The notes beneath the pieces are model-generated. The model saw only the letters and a list, made by a program, of their open reading frames with translations, ran no database searches and was not told the DNA's origin. The translations under genes and the position numbers were made by a program. Positions 46,538 through 60,574 of a DNA stretch of 64,000 nucleotides are shown piece by piece. Every line of letters begins with the position of its first letter. The stretch's first letter is position 1. Origin of the DNA: Rutidosis leptorrhynchoides (taxonomy: Eukaryota; Streptophyta; Magnoliopsida; Asterales; Asteraceae); NCBI RefSeq assembly GCF_046630445.1, contig NC_092338.1:225502501-225566500 (forward strand), written 5' to 3'.

Positions 46538-47065
46538 TTCTGGAATGATAGGGGATATTCTTATATGCATCTTGTTAAGGTCGGTTACCAGGTGTTCAAT
46601 CCATATGAATGATTATTTTTGTCTCTATGCATGGGACGTTTATTTATGAGAAATGGAAATGAAAATCTTGTGGTCTATTAAAATAATGGAAATGATTGTT
46701 ATGATAAAATAATGAACTCACCAACCTTTTGGTTGACACTTGAAATCATGTTTATTCTCAGGTACGAAAGAAATCTTCCGCTGTGCATTTGCTCATCTTA
46801 GAGATATTATTTGCAGTCATCCATGACATATTTCAAAAGACGTTGTATTCGAGTCATTGAGTTCATCAAGAATATTATCAAATCATTTATAGTTTAGATA
46901 TATTATTAAATGGTATGCATGCCTGTCAACTTTCGATGAAATGAAAGTTTATCTTTTAAAAAACGAATGCAATGTTTGTAAAATGTTTCATATAGAGGTC
47001 AAGTACCTCGCGATCTAATCATATGTTATTGTATTCGTTCTTATGGATTAGGACGGGTGTTTACA
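46538..47065 (+). mobile_element. Solo LTR in Tat gag, right part
   Basis: The U5 end of the LTR begun at 18318 includes the CACCAACCTTTTGGTTGACA block and ends GGACGGGTGTTTACA. It is followed by GAACC (47066-47070) and the resumed gag frame. Confidence 0.85.
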
Positions 47066-48583
47066 GAACCACCTCAACCTCAAAAGCAGTCAATTGCTTA
47101 CATTCACTCCGGTGATGCGTTGGGAGATGAGATGAATGTCTCCGACAACGATGATACACATGAGGGATCACCGCTTGGTGGAGACAGGTCGAAGCTCGGC
47201 ACTCTTGGTCTCAAAACTGGTGGATCAAGCGGCATCGGATCGTCCCAGATCGACACCGACATGATCATTAAAATGATCTCAGTCGACGTTGAGAAGCAAA
47301 TAATCGAAAAGCTGAAGTCCATGCTGAATGATAACGGTCTAGCAGAAAGGCAACAATCCCAAACTCTAGACGTTCTGAAAACTGGTCCAATGCTAAGCAT
47401 CGGTAAGGGAGGTGGAGGTGTTAACAAGGATGCCGTAAACGCATGGTTAACCAAGCTCCTCGTGCAAGCTGTGCCATCAGCGTACAAACATTCCCTATCA
47501 CAACCCGCCATCCAGGGGACAGCACTCGAAAATCTCTTTGCAATAATCACCGGTAACAAAGCAAAGCGACCGGTTGAGACGTCAGCTACTAGACAGAAGT
47601 TGTTCAAACGAATCGCTAGTTGCACGCTCCCCACTAACATCGTCATACCAGTCACTTTGGGGGTGTATAACGGCACCACGGACCCGGACGATTTCCTGAA
47701 AATCTTTGAGGGTGCAATGAAAACCCAACACTGGAGTGACGAGGTGACGTGTCATCTCTTTCCGACGGTACTACAGTCGGTCGCCAGGGAGTGGTTTGCA
47801 AAGTTACCACCTAACGGAGTCACTTGCTTCGCGGACTTGCTAGAAAAGTTTCTCATGCAATATCAGAACCTCCGCCGACACGTGTATACACATCTGTATG
47901 CTCATGAAATCCCAATGTACCGGGGATAGAAGATTGAGAGCTTCATCACGAGGTATATTCTGGAATGTCAGAAAATCCCAGGACGCCCGAAAACACAATA
48001 GATTTTTGGATTTATCACATGCCTGGACAAAGATGCACACCCGTCACTCGTCTCGGAACTCCGTTGGAACATCCTGGGTACAATTGCAGACGCCGTAACG
48101 GTAGCCAGGCAATACCAACAATCGAGAAGGGAGAGACAGGCCGGGTATCATCGAGAAGAGAGGAAAAGAGAAGAAGAGAGAAGAAGCGACAGCAGGCACC
48201 GTCATGACAGTGGTAGGCGCATCGAAAGCCACAGCAAACATCACAACAGTCACGACAAATTTCATGACAGCCATAGGCATGACAAGGGCATCCGGAAGCC
48301 ATACGATAAAGGGTCCCTAATCGACAGCCTCTCCAAAACTCCAAGGGAGATACTGTTAACAGAACCCGTGAAGGCAAAGTTTACTCCGCCGGCACCGCTG
48401 GGAAAACGTGACGGTCAAAAGTCAGACAAGTATTGCGAGTTCCATGAAGACAATGGCCATGACGCCGATGAGTGTACGACGCTGATACGTGAAATCATCG
48501 CCAAGATTAAAGTAGGTGAACTCAACCACTTGTTGTCAGGAAGGAAGTTCAAAAAGGCTGACCCCAACAAAACGTTCAGCTAG
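47066..48583 (+). pseudogene. Tat/Ogre-type gag, main part, with stops
   Basis: It resumes the frame of 18196-18317 without a shift. A Gag core with GVYNGTTDPDDFLKIFEGAM, AREWFAKLPP and FADLLEKFLMQY is followed by an RS/RE/H-rich basic linker and the C-terminal signature KYCEFHEDNGHDADECTTL-IREI, all typical of Tat-lineage Gag, which has no classic zinc knuckle. In-frame stops occur at 47927-47929 and 47999-48001 within the core, and the frame ends at 48583. The element is therefore dead. The protein would form the virus-like particle. Confidence 0.85.
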
Positions 48584-48637
48584 TAGAAGTAAGACAGTAA
48601 GAAACGAGAGAAGATAAAGGATAAAGTTGTAATAAAC

Positions 48638-48988
48638 ATGATCAATGTTCAAAAGGACGAGTTTGCCCCACAGAATTCCTGGAAAGACGCTACCTTCACT
48701 TTCCCAGGAATACCAACATGGTACTCGTGGGATGAACAGGTAGTCATTACTGGACTGAAAGATGGATTCCCGGTGAACGAAATGTACACCGATATGGGAA
48801 GCGAAGTCGAAGTGTTATACGCTCATTGCCTTTCCCGACTCCCAAAGGGTGTCGGGAGGAAGATGAGACAATCTAATGCCATCATCTCTGGATTCTCTGG
48901 TCACGCTGAAGAAACAATTGGAAGGCTCAAGGAAACGGTCACAGTGGGAACTCGACCCTGTCTTCGCAGCGAAGTGATCGACTTCTAT
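48638..48988 (+). pseudogene. Tat-type protease region, cut by element D
   Basis: It lies in the same frame as gag after several stops. It contains WKDATFTFPGIP, ITGLKDGFPVNEMY and TDMGSEVEVLYAHCL. The last matches the retropepsin active-site region, where the family has D-T/S-G; here the middle residue is Met, which probably kills the enzyme. The sequence is interrupted at 48989 by element D; the rest of pol should lie right of the window. Confidence 0.75.
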
Positions 48989-50797
48989 TGAAATGTCCCG
49001 TTCATATTGATTATAAACGTTCCATATTAATTGATTTCGTTGCGAGGTTTTGACCTCTATATGAGACATTTTTCAAAGACTGCATTCATTTTTAAAACAA
49101 CCATAACCTTTATTTTATCAATAAAGGTTTCAAAAGCATTACGTAGATTATCAAATAATGATAATCTAAAGTATACTGTTTCCACACGACCATTACATAA
49201 TGATTTACAATAGAAATATATTACATCGACATATGTTTCTTGAATACAGTTTTTACATAATATCATACAAACATGGACTCCAAATCTTGTCCTTATTTTA
49301 GTATGCAACAGCGGAAGCTCTTAATATTCACCTGAGAATAAACATGCTTTAAACGTCAACAAAAATGTTGGTGAGTTATAGGTTTAACCTATATATATCA
49401 AATCGTAACAATAGACCACAAGATTTCATATTTCAATATACATCCCATACATAGAGATAAAAATCATTCATATGGTGAACACCTGGTAACCGACATTAAC
49501 AAGATGCATATATAAGAATATCCCCATCATTCCGGGACACCCTTCGGATATGATATAAATTTCGAAGTACTAAAGCATCCGGTACTTTGGATGGGGTTTG
49601 TTAGGCCCAATAGATCTATCTTTAGGATTCGCGTCAATTAGGGTGTCTGTTCCCTAATTCTTAGATTACCAGACTTAATAAAAAGGGGCATATTCGATTT
49701 CGATAATTCAACCATAGAATGTAGTTTCACGTACTTGTTGTAGAGACCCATCCTAATCTATCCGGACGAAGTCCATATCGATTATAAACGATTCACAACA
49801 GTTGATTACATCGCGAGGTACTTGACCTCTATATGATACATTTTACAAATATTGCATTTGTTTTTGAAAAGACAATCTTTCATTACATTGAAAGTTGACA
49901 ACATGCATACCATTTCGTAATATATCTTACTATAATTGACTTAATAATAATCTTGATGAACTCAACAACTCAAATGCAACGTCTTTTGAAATATGTCATG
50001 AATGACTCCAAGTAATATCCCTAAAATGAGCAAATGCACAGCGGAAGATTTCTTTCATACTTGAGAATAAACATGCTTTAAAGTGTCAACCAAAAGGTTG
50101 GTGAGTTCATTAGTTTAACATAAATAATCATTTCCATCATTTTAATAGACCACAAGATTTTCATTTTTCAAAAATATACGTCCCATGCATAGAGACAAAA
50201 ATATCATTCATATGGATTGAACACCTGGTAATCGACATTAACAAGATGCATATAAGAATATCCCCTATCATTCCGGGATCCTCCTTCGGACATGATATAA
50301 ATTTCGAAGTACTAAAGCATCCGGTACTTTGGATGGGGTTTGTTAGGCCCAATAGATCTATCTTTAGGATTCGCGTCAATTAGGGTGTCTGTTCCCTAAT
50401 TCTTAGATTACCAGACTTAATAAAAAGGGGCATATTCGATTTCGATAATTCAACCATAGAATGTAGTTTCACGTACTTGTGTCTATTTTGTAAATCATTT
50501 ATAAAACCTGCATGTATTCTCAGCCCAAAAATATATATTGCAAAAGCATTTAAAAAGGGAGCAAATGAAACTCACCATACTGTATTTTGTAGTAAAAATA
50601 CATATGACGACATTGAACAACTGTAGGGTTGACCTTGGATTCACGAACCTATATCATTTATATATCTATTAACACATATAATGGAAATCACATAATTTCA
50701 TTTATTACTATATATTATTTATGTATTTGTAGTTATATAGAATTTATACTAAATTCCATTTAAAAACGTATACTTATATTATATCTTAAATTATGTG

Positions 50798-50798
<1 letters not shown>

Positions 50799-50881
<83 letters not shown>
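50799..50881. repeat. (AT)n microsatellite
   Basis: A pure AT run lies inside the solo LTR and is followed by AAT repeats to about 51100. Confidence 0.9.
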
Positions 50882-50887
<6 letters not shown>

Positions 50888-50928
50888 TGATTTTAATAAT
50901 ACTAATAAGTACATAATGATACTAATAC

Positions 50929-50969
<41 letters not shown>

Positions 50970-51147
50970 GTTTGTGTTATTTTGATAATAATAATTCTAA
51001 TCATAATAATAGTAATAATACATATATTAGTAATAATGATAATGATAAAAATTATAATTTTAGTAACAATAACAATAATAATAATAATAATAATTTTGGT
51101 AATGAAATCTACCTTCAAAAGCCTTTCTAAAAAAAATGTCCCGAACT

Positions 51148-51194
51148 GGATTTGAACCCGAGACCTCTCGCTCACTCACAAACACCCTTAACCA
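51148..51194 (-). ncRNA. tRNA-like A/B-box module (solo LTR in D)
   Basis: Minus strand: TGGTTAAGGGTG (51194-51183) fits the A box and GGTTCAAATCC (51158-51148) fits the B box, 25 nt apart. It is followed by the same AGGTAG and ATT-repeat context as in the other LTRs. This is the best-preserved of the four modules. Confidence 0.55.
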
Positions 51195-54100
51195 TTATGC
51201 CATTCATGTCTTTCTTATTTAGTATGCAACCCAAATATATATATATCTATTATCTATTTCAACTTGACTCATCTTCTTCATCTTCTACCTTAAATCCATT
51301 CAACCATGGAACTTCAAAAATCAAAATAACGAATTCGGGTTTTCATTTATGACTTGTAAACAACATGAAACAAAGAAATAAAAGTGTTCTTATAATTAAG
51401 AAAATTAAAAAAAAAAACTGAAAAAGAGCCTACTGCTGAAGCTGGTAGCTTAAAAAAAAAATGTTTTCAGTTTTGAGTTCGTTTTGGACAATCTTTACAA
51501 CATGAAATATGTTTCAAATCATTCCTAAAAACTATTGGAATCGTCAATTGAACTTAAAACATCAAAACAAGCTCTAATTTCTCGTTGAACAAATTAGTTG
51601 ACTTTTGACAAAATAACTTTGACTCGCAAATTCGAATTCGTTATTAAGAATTGGAACTTGAGATTTTACAGAAAGTTTAAGTAAATGATTCCTAACAACT
51701 CTGCATTTTTAGTTTTTGAAATTTGTTTCGAGTTCAAGTTTTTGTATATCACTGTCAAGAACCCATGAACTCAAAAGTTGATTTTTAGATTAAGACTGTT
51801 ATAGATTATGATTACAACATGAATTATGTTGCAAATCATCCCTATAATCTTTATGGATTATCAAATTAACTGGAAACATCAAAACAAATTCGAATTTGAT
51901 TCAAGAACACCCAGTTGACTTTTAAAACCAAAATTTTGACTCCAAAATTAGAATTCAATAGAAAGAATTGAGGATTAAAAACTCACAGATAGTTTAGAAG
52001 TGATCATTCCTAACAGAATTGCAATATTACTTTTTGTAATTATATTCAAATTCATGGGTTTGGTATTTTGACTCAAGAACAGGGTGTTTTGGTGCAGGGC
52101 TTTTTAATTTATCCTTTATTAATGAATTTTAGTACTAAATTTAGATAAAGGATGGGTACACAAAGGATACTGTAACAAGAATTGATTGGTGTTGTAATTT
52201 AGTGATCAACTTGGTCAACAATTGATCAATCAGAGAAAATAGCAGAAGAAGAAAACAAAGAAAAAAAAAATGAAACTACTGCAATTTCTTATTGGATTAG
52301 TACAATCAAAGATTTTAATGCCGGATAGAAATTTAGTCATGATCTTTACAGAATTTAACCCTATATATTAGCTATTAATAAATAACTAAGTATATTAATA
52401 GTAATATTAAAACTAATAAAAATTATATAAATAATAATAATAATTCATAATACTAATAATTCTTAATGGTAATGGTAATAATAATATGTAATGATAATAC
52501 TAATAATACTAATAATAATTGATAATATTCAAATTACAATTATAATATATGCACAAAACTAATATTGATGTTAGTATTTATATCCATACTAATATTGACA
52601 ATATAACAACTAAAATTAAACTTGCAACATCATTTGATATATTAATCTTACATTTCATTAATTATGTAATACTTATAATATATTCGAATATTTAATATTT
52701 ATGTATATATTTATATATAGATTCATTTTAAAATATCAACTTTATTATATCGTTTACTATTCTACAAATAAATCATATGTCATCCTATATTTCCATATAT
52801 ATATTTATATATATTTATATTTATAAAAGTATCTGTTTACAATTAGTTTTTCGTGAATCGTCGAGGACAGTCAAAGGTCAATTGAATATATGAACATCGT
52901 TTCAAAATTTTCTAGACTCAACATTACATACTTTGCTTATCGTATCGAAATCATATAAAGATTAAGTTTAAATTTGGTCGGAAGTTCCCGGGTCGTCACA
53001 CTTGTGTCTATTTTGTAAATCATTTATAAAACCTGCATGTATTCTCATCCCAAAATTATTAGATTTTAAAAGTGGGACTATAACTCACTTTCACAGATTT
53101 TTTACTTTGTCGGGAAGTAAGACTTGGCCACTGGTCGATTCACAAACCTATAACAAATATGTACATATATATCAAAGAATATTCAAAATATATTTACAAC
53201 ACTTTTAATACATTTTGATATTTTAAGTTTATTAAGTCAGCTGTCCTCGTTAGTAACGTACAACTAGTTGTCCAACGTTAGATGTACAGAAAAAAATTGA
53301 TATATATTATCTTAAATCAATCCACGACCCAGTGTATACACGTCTCAGGCTAGATCACAACTCAAAGTATATATATTTTTGGAATCAACCTCAACCCTGT
53401 ATAGCTAACTCCCACATTACTGCATATAGAGTGTCTATGGTTGTTTCAAATAATATATACACATGGGTCGATATGATATGTCAAAACATTTGCATACGTA
53501 TCTATGGTATCCTAAGATTACATAATATATTAGAATACATGTATAATACAATATAAGTTAACTAGGATATGATTAATATAGATTTGTTACCAATTTTCAC
53601 GTTGCTACAACAAGAAAAATTATCCAATCTTGTTTTACCCATAACTTCTTCATTTTAAATCCGTTTTGAGTGAATCAAATTGCTATGGTTTCATATTGAA
53701 CTCTATTTTATGAATCTAAATAGAAAAATTATAGGTTTATAGTCGGAAATATAAGTTAAAAGTCATTTTTGTAAAGGTAGTCATTTCAGTCGAAAGAACG
53801 ATGTCTAGATGACCATTTTAGAAAACATACTTCCACTTTGAGTTTAACCATGATTGTTGGATATAGTTTCATGTTCATATGAAAAATCATTTTCCCAGAA
53901 GAACAACTTTTAAATCAAATTTTATCATAGTTTTTAATTAACTAACCCAAAATAGCCCGCGGTGTTACTACGACGGCGTAAATCCGGTTTTACGGTGTTT
54001 TTCGTGTTTCCAGGTTTTAAATCATTAAGTTAGCATTTCATATAGATATAGAACATGTGTTTAGTTGATTTTAAAAGTCAAGTTAGAAGGATTAACTTTT

Positions 54101-55491
54101 GTTTGCGAACAAGTTTAGAATTAACTAAACTATGTTCTAGTGATTACAAGTTTAAACCTTCGAATAAGATAGCTTTATATGTATGAATCGAATGATGTTA
54201 TGAACATCATTACTACCTAAAGTTTTCTGGATAAAGCTACTGGAAATGAGAAAAATAGATCTAGCTTTAAAGGATCCTTGGATGGCTTGAAAGTTCTTGA
54301 AGCAGAATCATGACACGAAAACAGTTCAAGTAAGATTTTCACTCGAAATAAGATTGTTATAGTTATAGAAATTGAATAAAAGTTTGAATATGAGTATTAC
54401 CTTGTATTAGAAAGATATCTTACTGTAAATAAGAAATATTTCTTGAGGTTGGATGATCACTCTACAAGATTGGAAGTAAGCTAGCAAACTTGGAAGTATT
54501 CTTGATTTTATGAAACTAAAACTTGTAGAATTTATGAAGAACACTTAGAACTTGAAGATAGAACTTGAGAGAGATCAATTAGATGAAGAAAATTTAAGAA
54601 TGAAAGTGTTTGTAGGTGTTTTTGGTCGTTGATGTATGGATTAGATATAAAGGATATGTAATTTTGTTTTCATATAAATAAGTCATGAATGATTACTCAT
54701 ATTTTTGTAATTTTATGAGATATTTCATGCTAGTTGCCAAATGATGGTTCCCACATGTGTTAGGTGACTCACATGGGATGATAAGAGCCAATCATTGGAG
54801 TGTATATACCAATAGTACATACATCTAAAAGCTATGTATTGTACGAGTACGAATACAGGTGCATACGAGTAGAATTGTTGATGAAACTGAACGAGAATGT
54901 AATTGTAAGCATTTTTGTTAAGTAGAAGTATTTTGATAAGTGTCTTGAAGTCTTTAAAAAGTGTATGAATACATATTAAAACACTACATGTATATACATT
55001 TAATCTGAGTCGTTAAGTCATCGTTAGTCGTTACATGTAAGTGTTGTTTTGAAACCTTTAGGTTAACGATCTTGTTAAATGTTGCTAACCCAATGTTTAT
55101 AATATCAAATGAGATTTTAAATTATTATATTATCATGATATTATGATGTACGAATATCTCTTAATATGATATATATACATTAAATGTCGTTACAACGATA
55201 ATCGTTACATATATGTCTCGTTTCAAAATCATTAAGTTAGTAGTCTTGTTTTTACATATGTAGTTCATTATTAATATACTTAATGATATGTTTACTTATA
55301 ATAATATTATTTTAACTATATATAACCATATATATGTCATCATATAGTTTTTACAAGTTTTAACGTTCGTGAATCACCAGTCAACTTGGGTGGTCAATTG
55401 TCTATATGAAACCTATTTCAATTAATCAAGTCTTAACAAGTTTGATTGCTTAATATGTTGGAAACACTTAATCATGTAAATAACAATTTAA

Positions 55492-55600
<109 letters not shown>

Positions 55601-55621
55601 GGAAAAGTTTGGGTCACTACA

Positions 55622-55657
55622 GTACCTACCAGTTAAATAAATTTCGTCCCGAAATTT
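55622..55657 (-). promoter_or_regulatory. Hairpin and PPT-like signal (element D)
   Basis: Minus strand: AAATTTCG-gga-CGAAATTT (perfect stem) then ATTTAACTGGTAGGTAC, with one substitution in the tract relative to the young copy. Confidence 0.65.
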
Positions 55658-58600
55658 TAAGCAGTTGGAGGTGTTGACGTATCTTCTGGAAATAAATGCG
55701 GGTATTTCTTTTTCATCTGTTCTTTTTGTTCCCAGGTGAACTCAGGTCCTCTACGAGCATTCCATTGAACCTTAACAATTGGTATCTTGTTTTGCTTAAG
55801 TCTTTTAACCTCACGATCCATTATTTCGACGGGTTCTTCGATGAATTGAAGTTTTTCGTTGATTTGGATTTCATCTAACGGAATAGTGAGATCTTCTTTA
55901 GCAAAACATTTCTTCAAATTCGAGATGTGGAAAGTGTTATGTACAGCCGCGAGTTGTTGAGGTAACTCAAGTCGGTAAGCTACTGGTCCGACACGATCAA
56001 TAATCTTGAATGGTCCAATATACCTTGGATTTAATTTCCCTCGTTTACCAAATCGAACAACACCTTTCCAAGGTGCAACTTTAAGCATGACCATCTCTCC
56101 AATTTCAAATTCTATATCTTTTCTTTTAATGTCAGCGTAGCTCTTTTGTCGACTTTGGGCGGTTTTCAAGCGTTGTTGAATTTGGATGATCTTCTCGGTA
56201 GTTTCTTGTATTATCTCCGAACCCGTAATCTGTCTATCCCCCACTTCACTCCAACAAATTGGAGACCTGCACTTTCTACCATAAAGTGCTTCAAGCGGCG
56301 CCATCTCAATGCTTGAATGGTAGCTGTTGTTGTAGGAAAATTCTGCTAACGGTAGATGTCGATCCCAACTGTTTCCGAAATCAATAACACATGCTCGTAG
56401 CATGTCTTCAAGCATTTGTATCGTCCTTTTTCTCTGCCCATCAGTTTGTGGATGATAGGTAGTACTCATGTCTAGACGAGTTCCTAATGCTTGCTGTAAT
56501 GTCTGCCATAATATTGAAATAAATCTGCCATCCCTATCAGAGATAATAGAGATTGGTATTCCATGTCTGGAGACGACTTCCTTCAAATACAGTCGTGCTA
56601 ACTTCTCCATCTTGTCATCTTCTCTTATTGGCAGGAAGTGTGATGATTTGGTGAGACGATCAACTATTACCCAAATAGTATCAAAATCACTTGCAGTCCT
56701 TGGCAATTTAGTGATGAAATCCATGGTAATGTTTTCCCATTTCTATTCCGGGATTTCGGGTAATTGAAGTAGACCTGATGGTTTCTAATGCTCAGCTTTG
56801 ACCTTAGAACACGTCAAACATTCTCCTACGTATTTAGCAACATCGGCTATCATACCCGGCCACCAAAAATGTTTCTTGAGATCCTTGTACATCTTCCCCG
56901 TTCCAGGATGTATTGAGTATCTGGTTTTATGAGCTTCTCTAAGTACCATTTCTCTCATATCTCTAAATTTTGGTACCCAAATCCTTTCAGCCCTATACCG
57001 GGTTCCGTCTTCCCGAATATTAAGATGCTTCTCCGATCCTTTGGGTATTTCATCCTTTAAATTTTCCTCTTTTAAAACTCCTTGTTGCGCCTCCTTTATT
57101 TGAGTAGTAAGGTTATTGTAAATCATTATATTTATAGATTTTACTCGAATGGGTTCTCTGTCCTTCCTGCTCAAGGCGTCGGCTACCATATTTGCCTTCC
57201 CCGGGTGGTAACGAATCTCAAAGTCGTAATCATTCAACAATTCAATCCACCTACGCTGCCTCATATTCAGTTGTTTCTGATTAAATATGTGTTAAAGACT
57301 TTTGTGGTCGGTATATATAATACTTTTGACCCCATATAAGTAGTGCCTCCAAGTCTTTAATGCAAAAACAACCGCGCCTAATTCCAAATCATGCGTCGTA
57401 TAATTTTGTTCGTGAATCTTCAATTGTCTAGACGCATAAGCAATCACCTTCGTTCGTTGCATTAATACACAACTGAGACCTTGCTTTGATGCGTCACAAT
57501 AAATCACAAAATCATCATTCCCTTCAGGCAATGACAATATAGGTGCCGTAGTTATCTTTTTCTTCAATAACTGAAACGCTTTCTCTTGTTCATCCTTCCA
57601 TTCAAATTTCTTCCCTTTATGCGTTAATGCAGTCAAGGGTTTTGCTATTCTGGAAAAGTCTTGGATGAACCTTCTGTAGTAACCAGCTAGTCCTAAAAAC
57701 TGGCGTATGTGTTTCGGAGTTTTCGGGGTTTCCCACTTTTCAACAGTTTCTATCTTTGCCGGATCCACCTTAATACCTTCTTTATTCATTATGTGACCGA
57801 GGAATTGAACTTCTTCCAACCAAAATACACACTTTGAAAACTTAGCGTACAATTCTTCCTTCCTCAATACTTCTAACACCTTTCTCAAACGTTCACCGTG
57901 TTCTTGGTCATTCTTTGAGTAAATAAGTATGTCATCAATGAAAACAATGACAAACTTGTCAAGGTATGGTCCACACACTCGGTTCATAAGGTCCATGACC
58001 ACAGCTGGTGCATTAGTTAAACCAAACGGCATGACCATAAACTCGTAATGACGGTAACGTGTTCTAAAAGCAGTCTTTGTAATATCATCTTCTTTCACCC
58101 GCATTTGATGATACCCGGAACGTAAGTCAATCTTTGAATAAATAGATGAGCCTTGTAGTTGATCAAATAAGTCGTCGATTCTCGGTAGTGGGTAGCGGTT
58201 CTTGATGGTAAGTTTGTTCAACTCTCGGTAGTCGATACACAACCTAAATGTACCATCTTTCTTCTTGACAAACAAAACAGGAGCTCCCTACGGTGATGTG
58301 CTTGGTCGAATGAAACCACGCTCTAAAAGTTCTTGTAATTGGCTTTGCAGTTCTTTCATCTCGCTGGGTGCAAGTCTGTAAGGAGCACGAGTGATTGGTG
58401 CAGCTCCTGGTACAAGATCTATTTGAAATTCAACGGATCGATGTGGGGGTAATCCCGGTAATTCTTTCGGAAATACATCGGGAAATTCTTTTGCGACGGG
58501 AACATCATTGATGCTCTTTTCTTCAGTTTGTACTTTCTCGACGTGTGCTAGAACAGCATAGTAATCTTTTCTTATTAGTTTTTGTGCCTTCAAATTACTA

Positions 58601-60228
58601 ATAAGATGTAGCTTCGTGTTGCCCTTTTCTCCGTACACCATTAAGGGTTTTCCTTTTTCTCGTTTAATGCGAATTGCATTTTTGTAACAAACAATCTCTG
58701 CTTTCACTTCTTTCAACCAGTCCATACAGATTATCACATCAAAACTCCCTAACTCTTCTGGTATCAAGTCAATCTTAAATGTTTCGCTAACCAGTTTAAT
58801 TTCTCGATTCTGACATATCTTATCTGCTGAAATTAATTTACCATTTGCTAATTCGAGTAAAAATTTACTATCCAAAGGCGTCAATGGACAACTTAATTTA
58901 GCACAAAAATCTCTACTCATATAGCTTCTATCCGCACCCGAATCAAATAAAACGTAAGCAGATTTATTGTCAATAAGAAACGTACCCGTAACAAGCTCCG
59001 GGTCTTCCTGTGCCTCTGCCGCATTAATATTGAAAACTCTTCCGTGGCCTTGTCCATTCGTGTTCTCCTGGTTCGGGCAATTTCTAATAATGTGGCCCGG
59101 TTTTCCACATTTATAACAAACTACATTGGCATAACTTGCTCCGACACTACTTGCTCCGCCATTACTCGTTCCAACACCATTTGTTCCTTTCGTTCTGTTA
59201 ACCCCTGGTCCGTAGACCTCACACTTCGCCGCGCTATGACCATTTCTTTTACACTTGTTGCAAAATTTGGTGCAGAACCCCGAGTGATACTTTTCACACC
59301 TTTGGCATAGCTGCTTCTGATTGTTGTTGTTGTTGCGGTTATTATTGTTGTTGGGATGATTGTTGTAGTTGCTGTTGTTGTTGTTATTGTTGTTGGGCCG
59401 TTTTTTGTAGTTGCGATTGATGTTGCAATTGTTGGGATAGTTGTTGCTATTATTGTTGTAATTGCTGTTGTTGTTGTATTGGTGATTTTTATCACCATTT
59501 TCCTCCCACTTTCTTTTGACTTGCTTCACATTGGCCTCTTCAGCAGTCTGTTCTTTAATTCTTTCTTCAATCTGGTTCACTAGTCTGTGAGCCATTCTAC
59601 ATGCCTGTTGTATGGAGGCGGGCTCGTGTGAAATTATATCTTCTTGGATTCTTTCCGGTAATCCTTTCACAAACGCGTCGATCTTCTCTTCCTCATCTTC
59701 GAACCCTCCCGGACACAATATGCATAATTATGTGAATCGACTTTCATACGTGGTAATATCAAATCCTTGGGTTCGTAACCCTCTAAGTTCTGTCTTGAGC
59801 TTATTGACCTCGGTTCTGGGATGGTACTTCTCGTTCATCAAGTGCTTGAATGCTGACCACGGTAGTGCGTAAGCATCATCTTTTCCCACTTGCTCTAGAT
59901 AGGTATTCCACCATGTTAACGCAGAACCTGTGAAGGTATGCGTAGCATACTTCACTTTGTCCTCTTCAGTACACTTACTTATGGCAAACACCGATTCGAC
60001 CTTCTCGATCCACCGTTTTAATCCGATCGGTCCTTCGGTTCCATCAAATTCCAAAGGTTTGCAGGCAGTGAATTCTTTGTAGGTGCATCCTACACGATTT
60101 CCTGTACTGCTAGATCCAAAGTTATTGTTGGTATGTTACGCAGCCTGTACTGCGGCTATGTTTGAAGCAAGAAAGGCACGAAATTCCTCTTCGCTCATAT
60201 TCAAGGTGTGTCGAGTGGTCGGTGCCAT
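55657..60228 (-). pseudogene. Gag-pol of element D, five stops and changed integrase residue
   Basis: It has exactly the same codon count (1524 with stop) as the young copy, so there is no net indel. Stops lie at codons 31 (60138-60136), 167 (59730-59728), 647 (58290-58288, from Trp), 979 (57294-57292, from Gln) and 1148 (56787-56785, from Gln). In the integrase core GQRKRT replaces GQSERT, so the third catalytic acidic residue is Lys at codon 1267 (56430-56428). Conversely, this copy keeps the catalytic Asp ([11 protein letters not shown]) and the complete second CCHC knuckle ([14 protein letters not shown]) that the young copy lacks. Gag, protease, RNase H and chromodomain-like segments are otherwise recognisable in order. 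Confidence 0.9.
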
Positions 60229-60360
60229 TTCCTTCAAAATAGTCAAATGAAACGAGTTAATCATATAGAATATCAAGAGTAGTCAATAGTATCTCGTAGC
60301 GTAATATGAACTTATTTATAAAAGCTCTTTCTTCATATTAGCATTTTATACTCTTTAATT

Positions 60361-60377
60361 CGGGTAGTACCTACCCG
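60361..60377 (-). promoter_or_regulatory. PPT-like palindrome (element D)
   Basis: CGGGTA and TACCCG arms with a 5-base loop lie between the F-box pseudogene and gag, as in the young copy. Confidence 0.6.
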
Positions 60378-60574
60378 TTAAGTTCATACTTAGTAGCTAA
60401 CATACCATTTCAACTACTACAATTCTATATGAAAAACTAATCACAAAAAAAAATATATCATATTCAAACCTTTATACAATAATTTGCAAACTTACAATAC
60501 CGCTTTTTTTTACATATAGCATGAAATATAGCACATAAAACTTTGATACAAAGTAGTTGCGAAGATAATTCTAG

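Larger units (their letters stand above)
49739..53000 (-). mobile_element. Solo LTR (TGTGACGACCC type) in element D
   Basis: On the minus strand it starts TGTGACGACCCGGG at 53000 and ends GATGGGTCTCTACA at 49739, 3262 bp, with exact CTTGT duplications (49734-49738, 53001-53005). It contains an (AT)n tract (50799-50881), AAT repeats, a tRNA-like module and the conserved core (50306-50375). No internal sequence remains. The stretch 51360-52400 is AT-rich U3 with no genes. Confidence 0.9.

Noticed and set aside
47104..47679. 191-residue minus-strand frame
   Set aside because: It is the antisense shadow of the Tat gag, which has clear Gag signatures on the plus strand.
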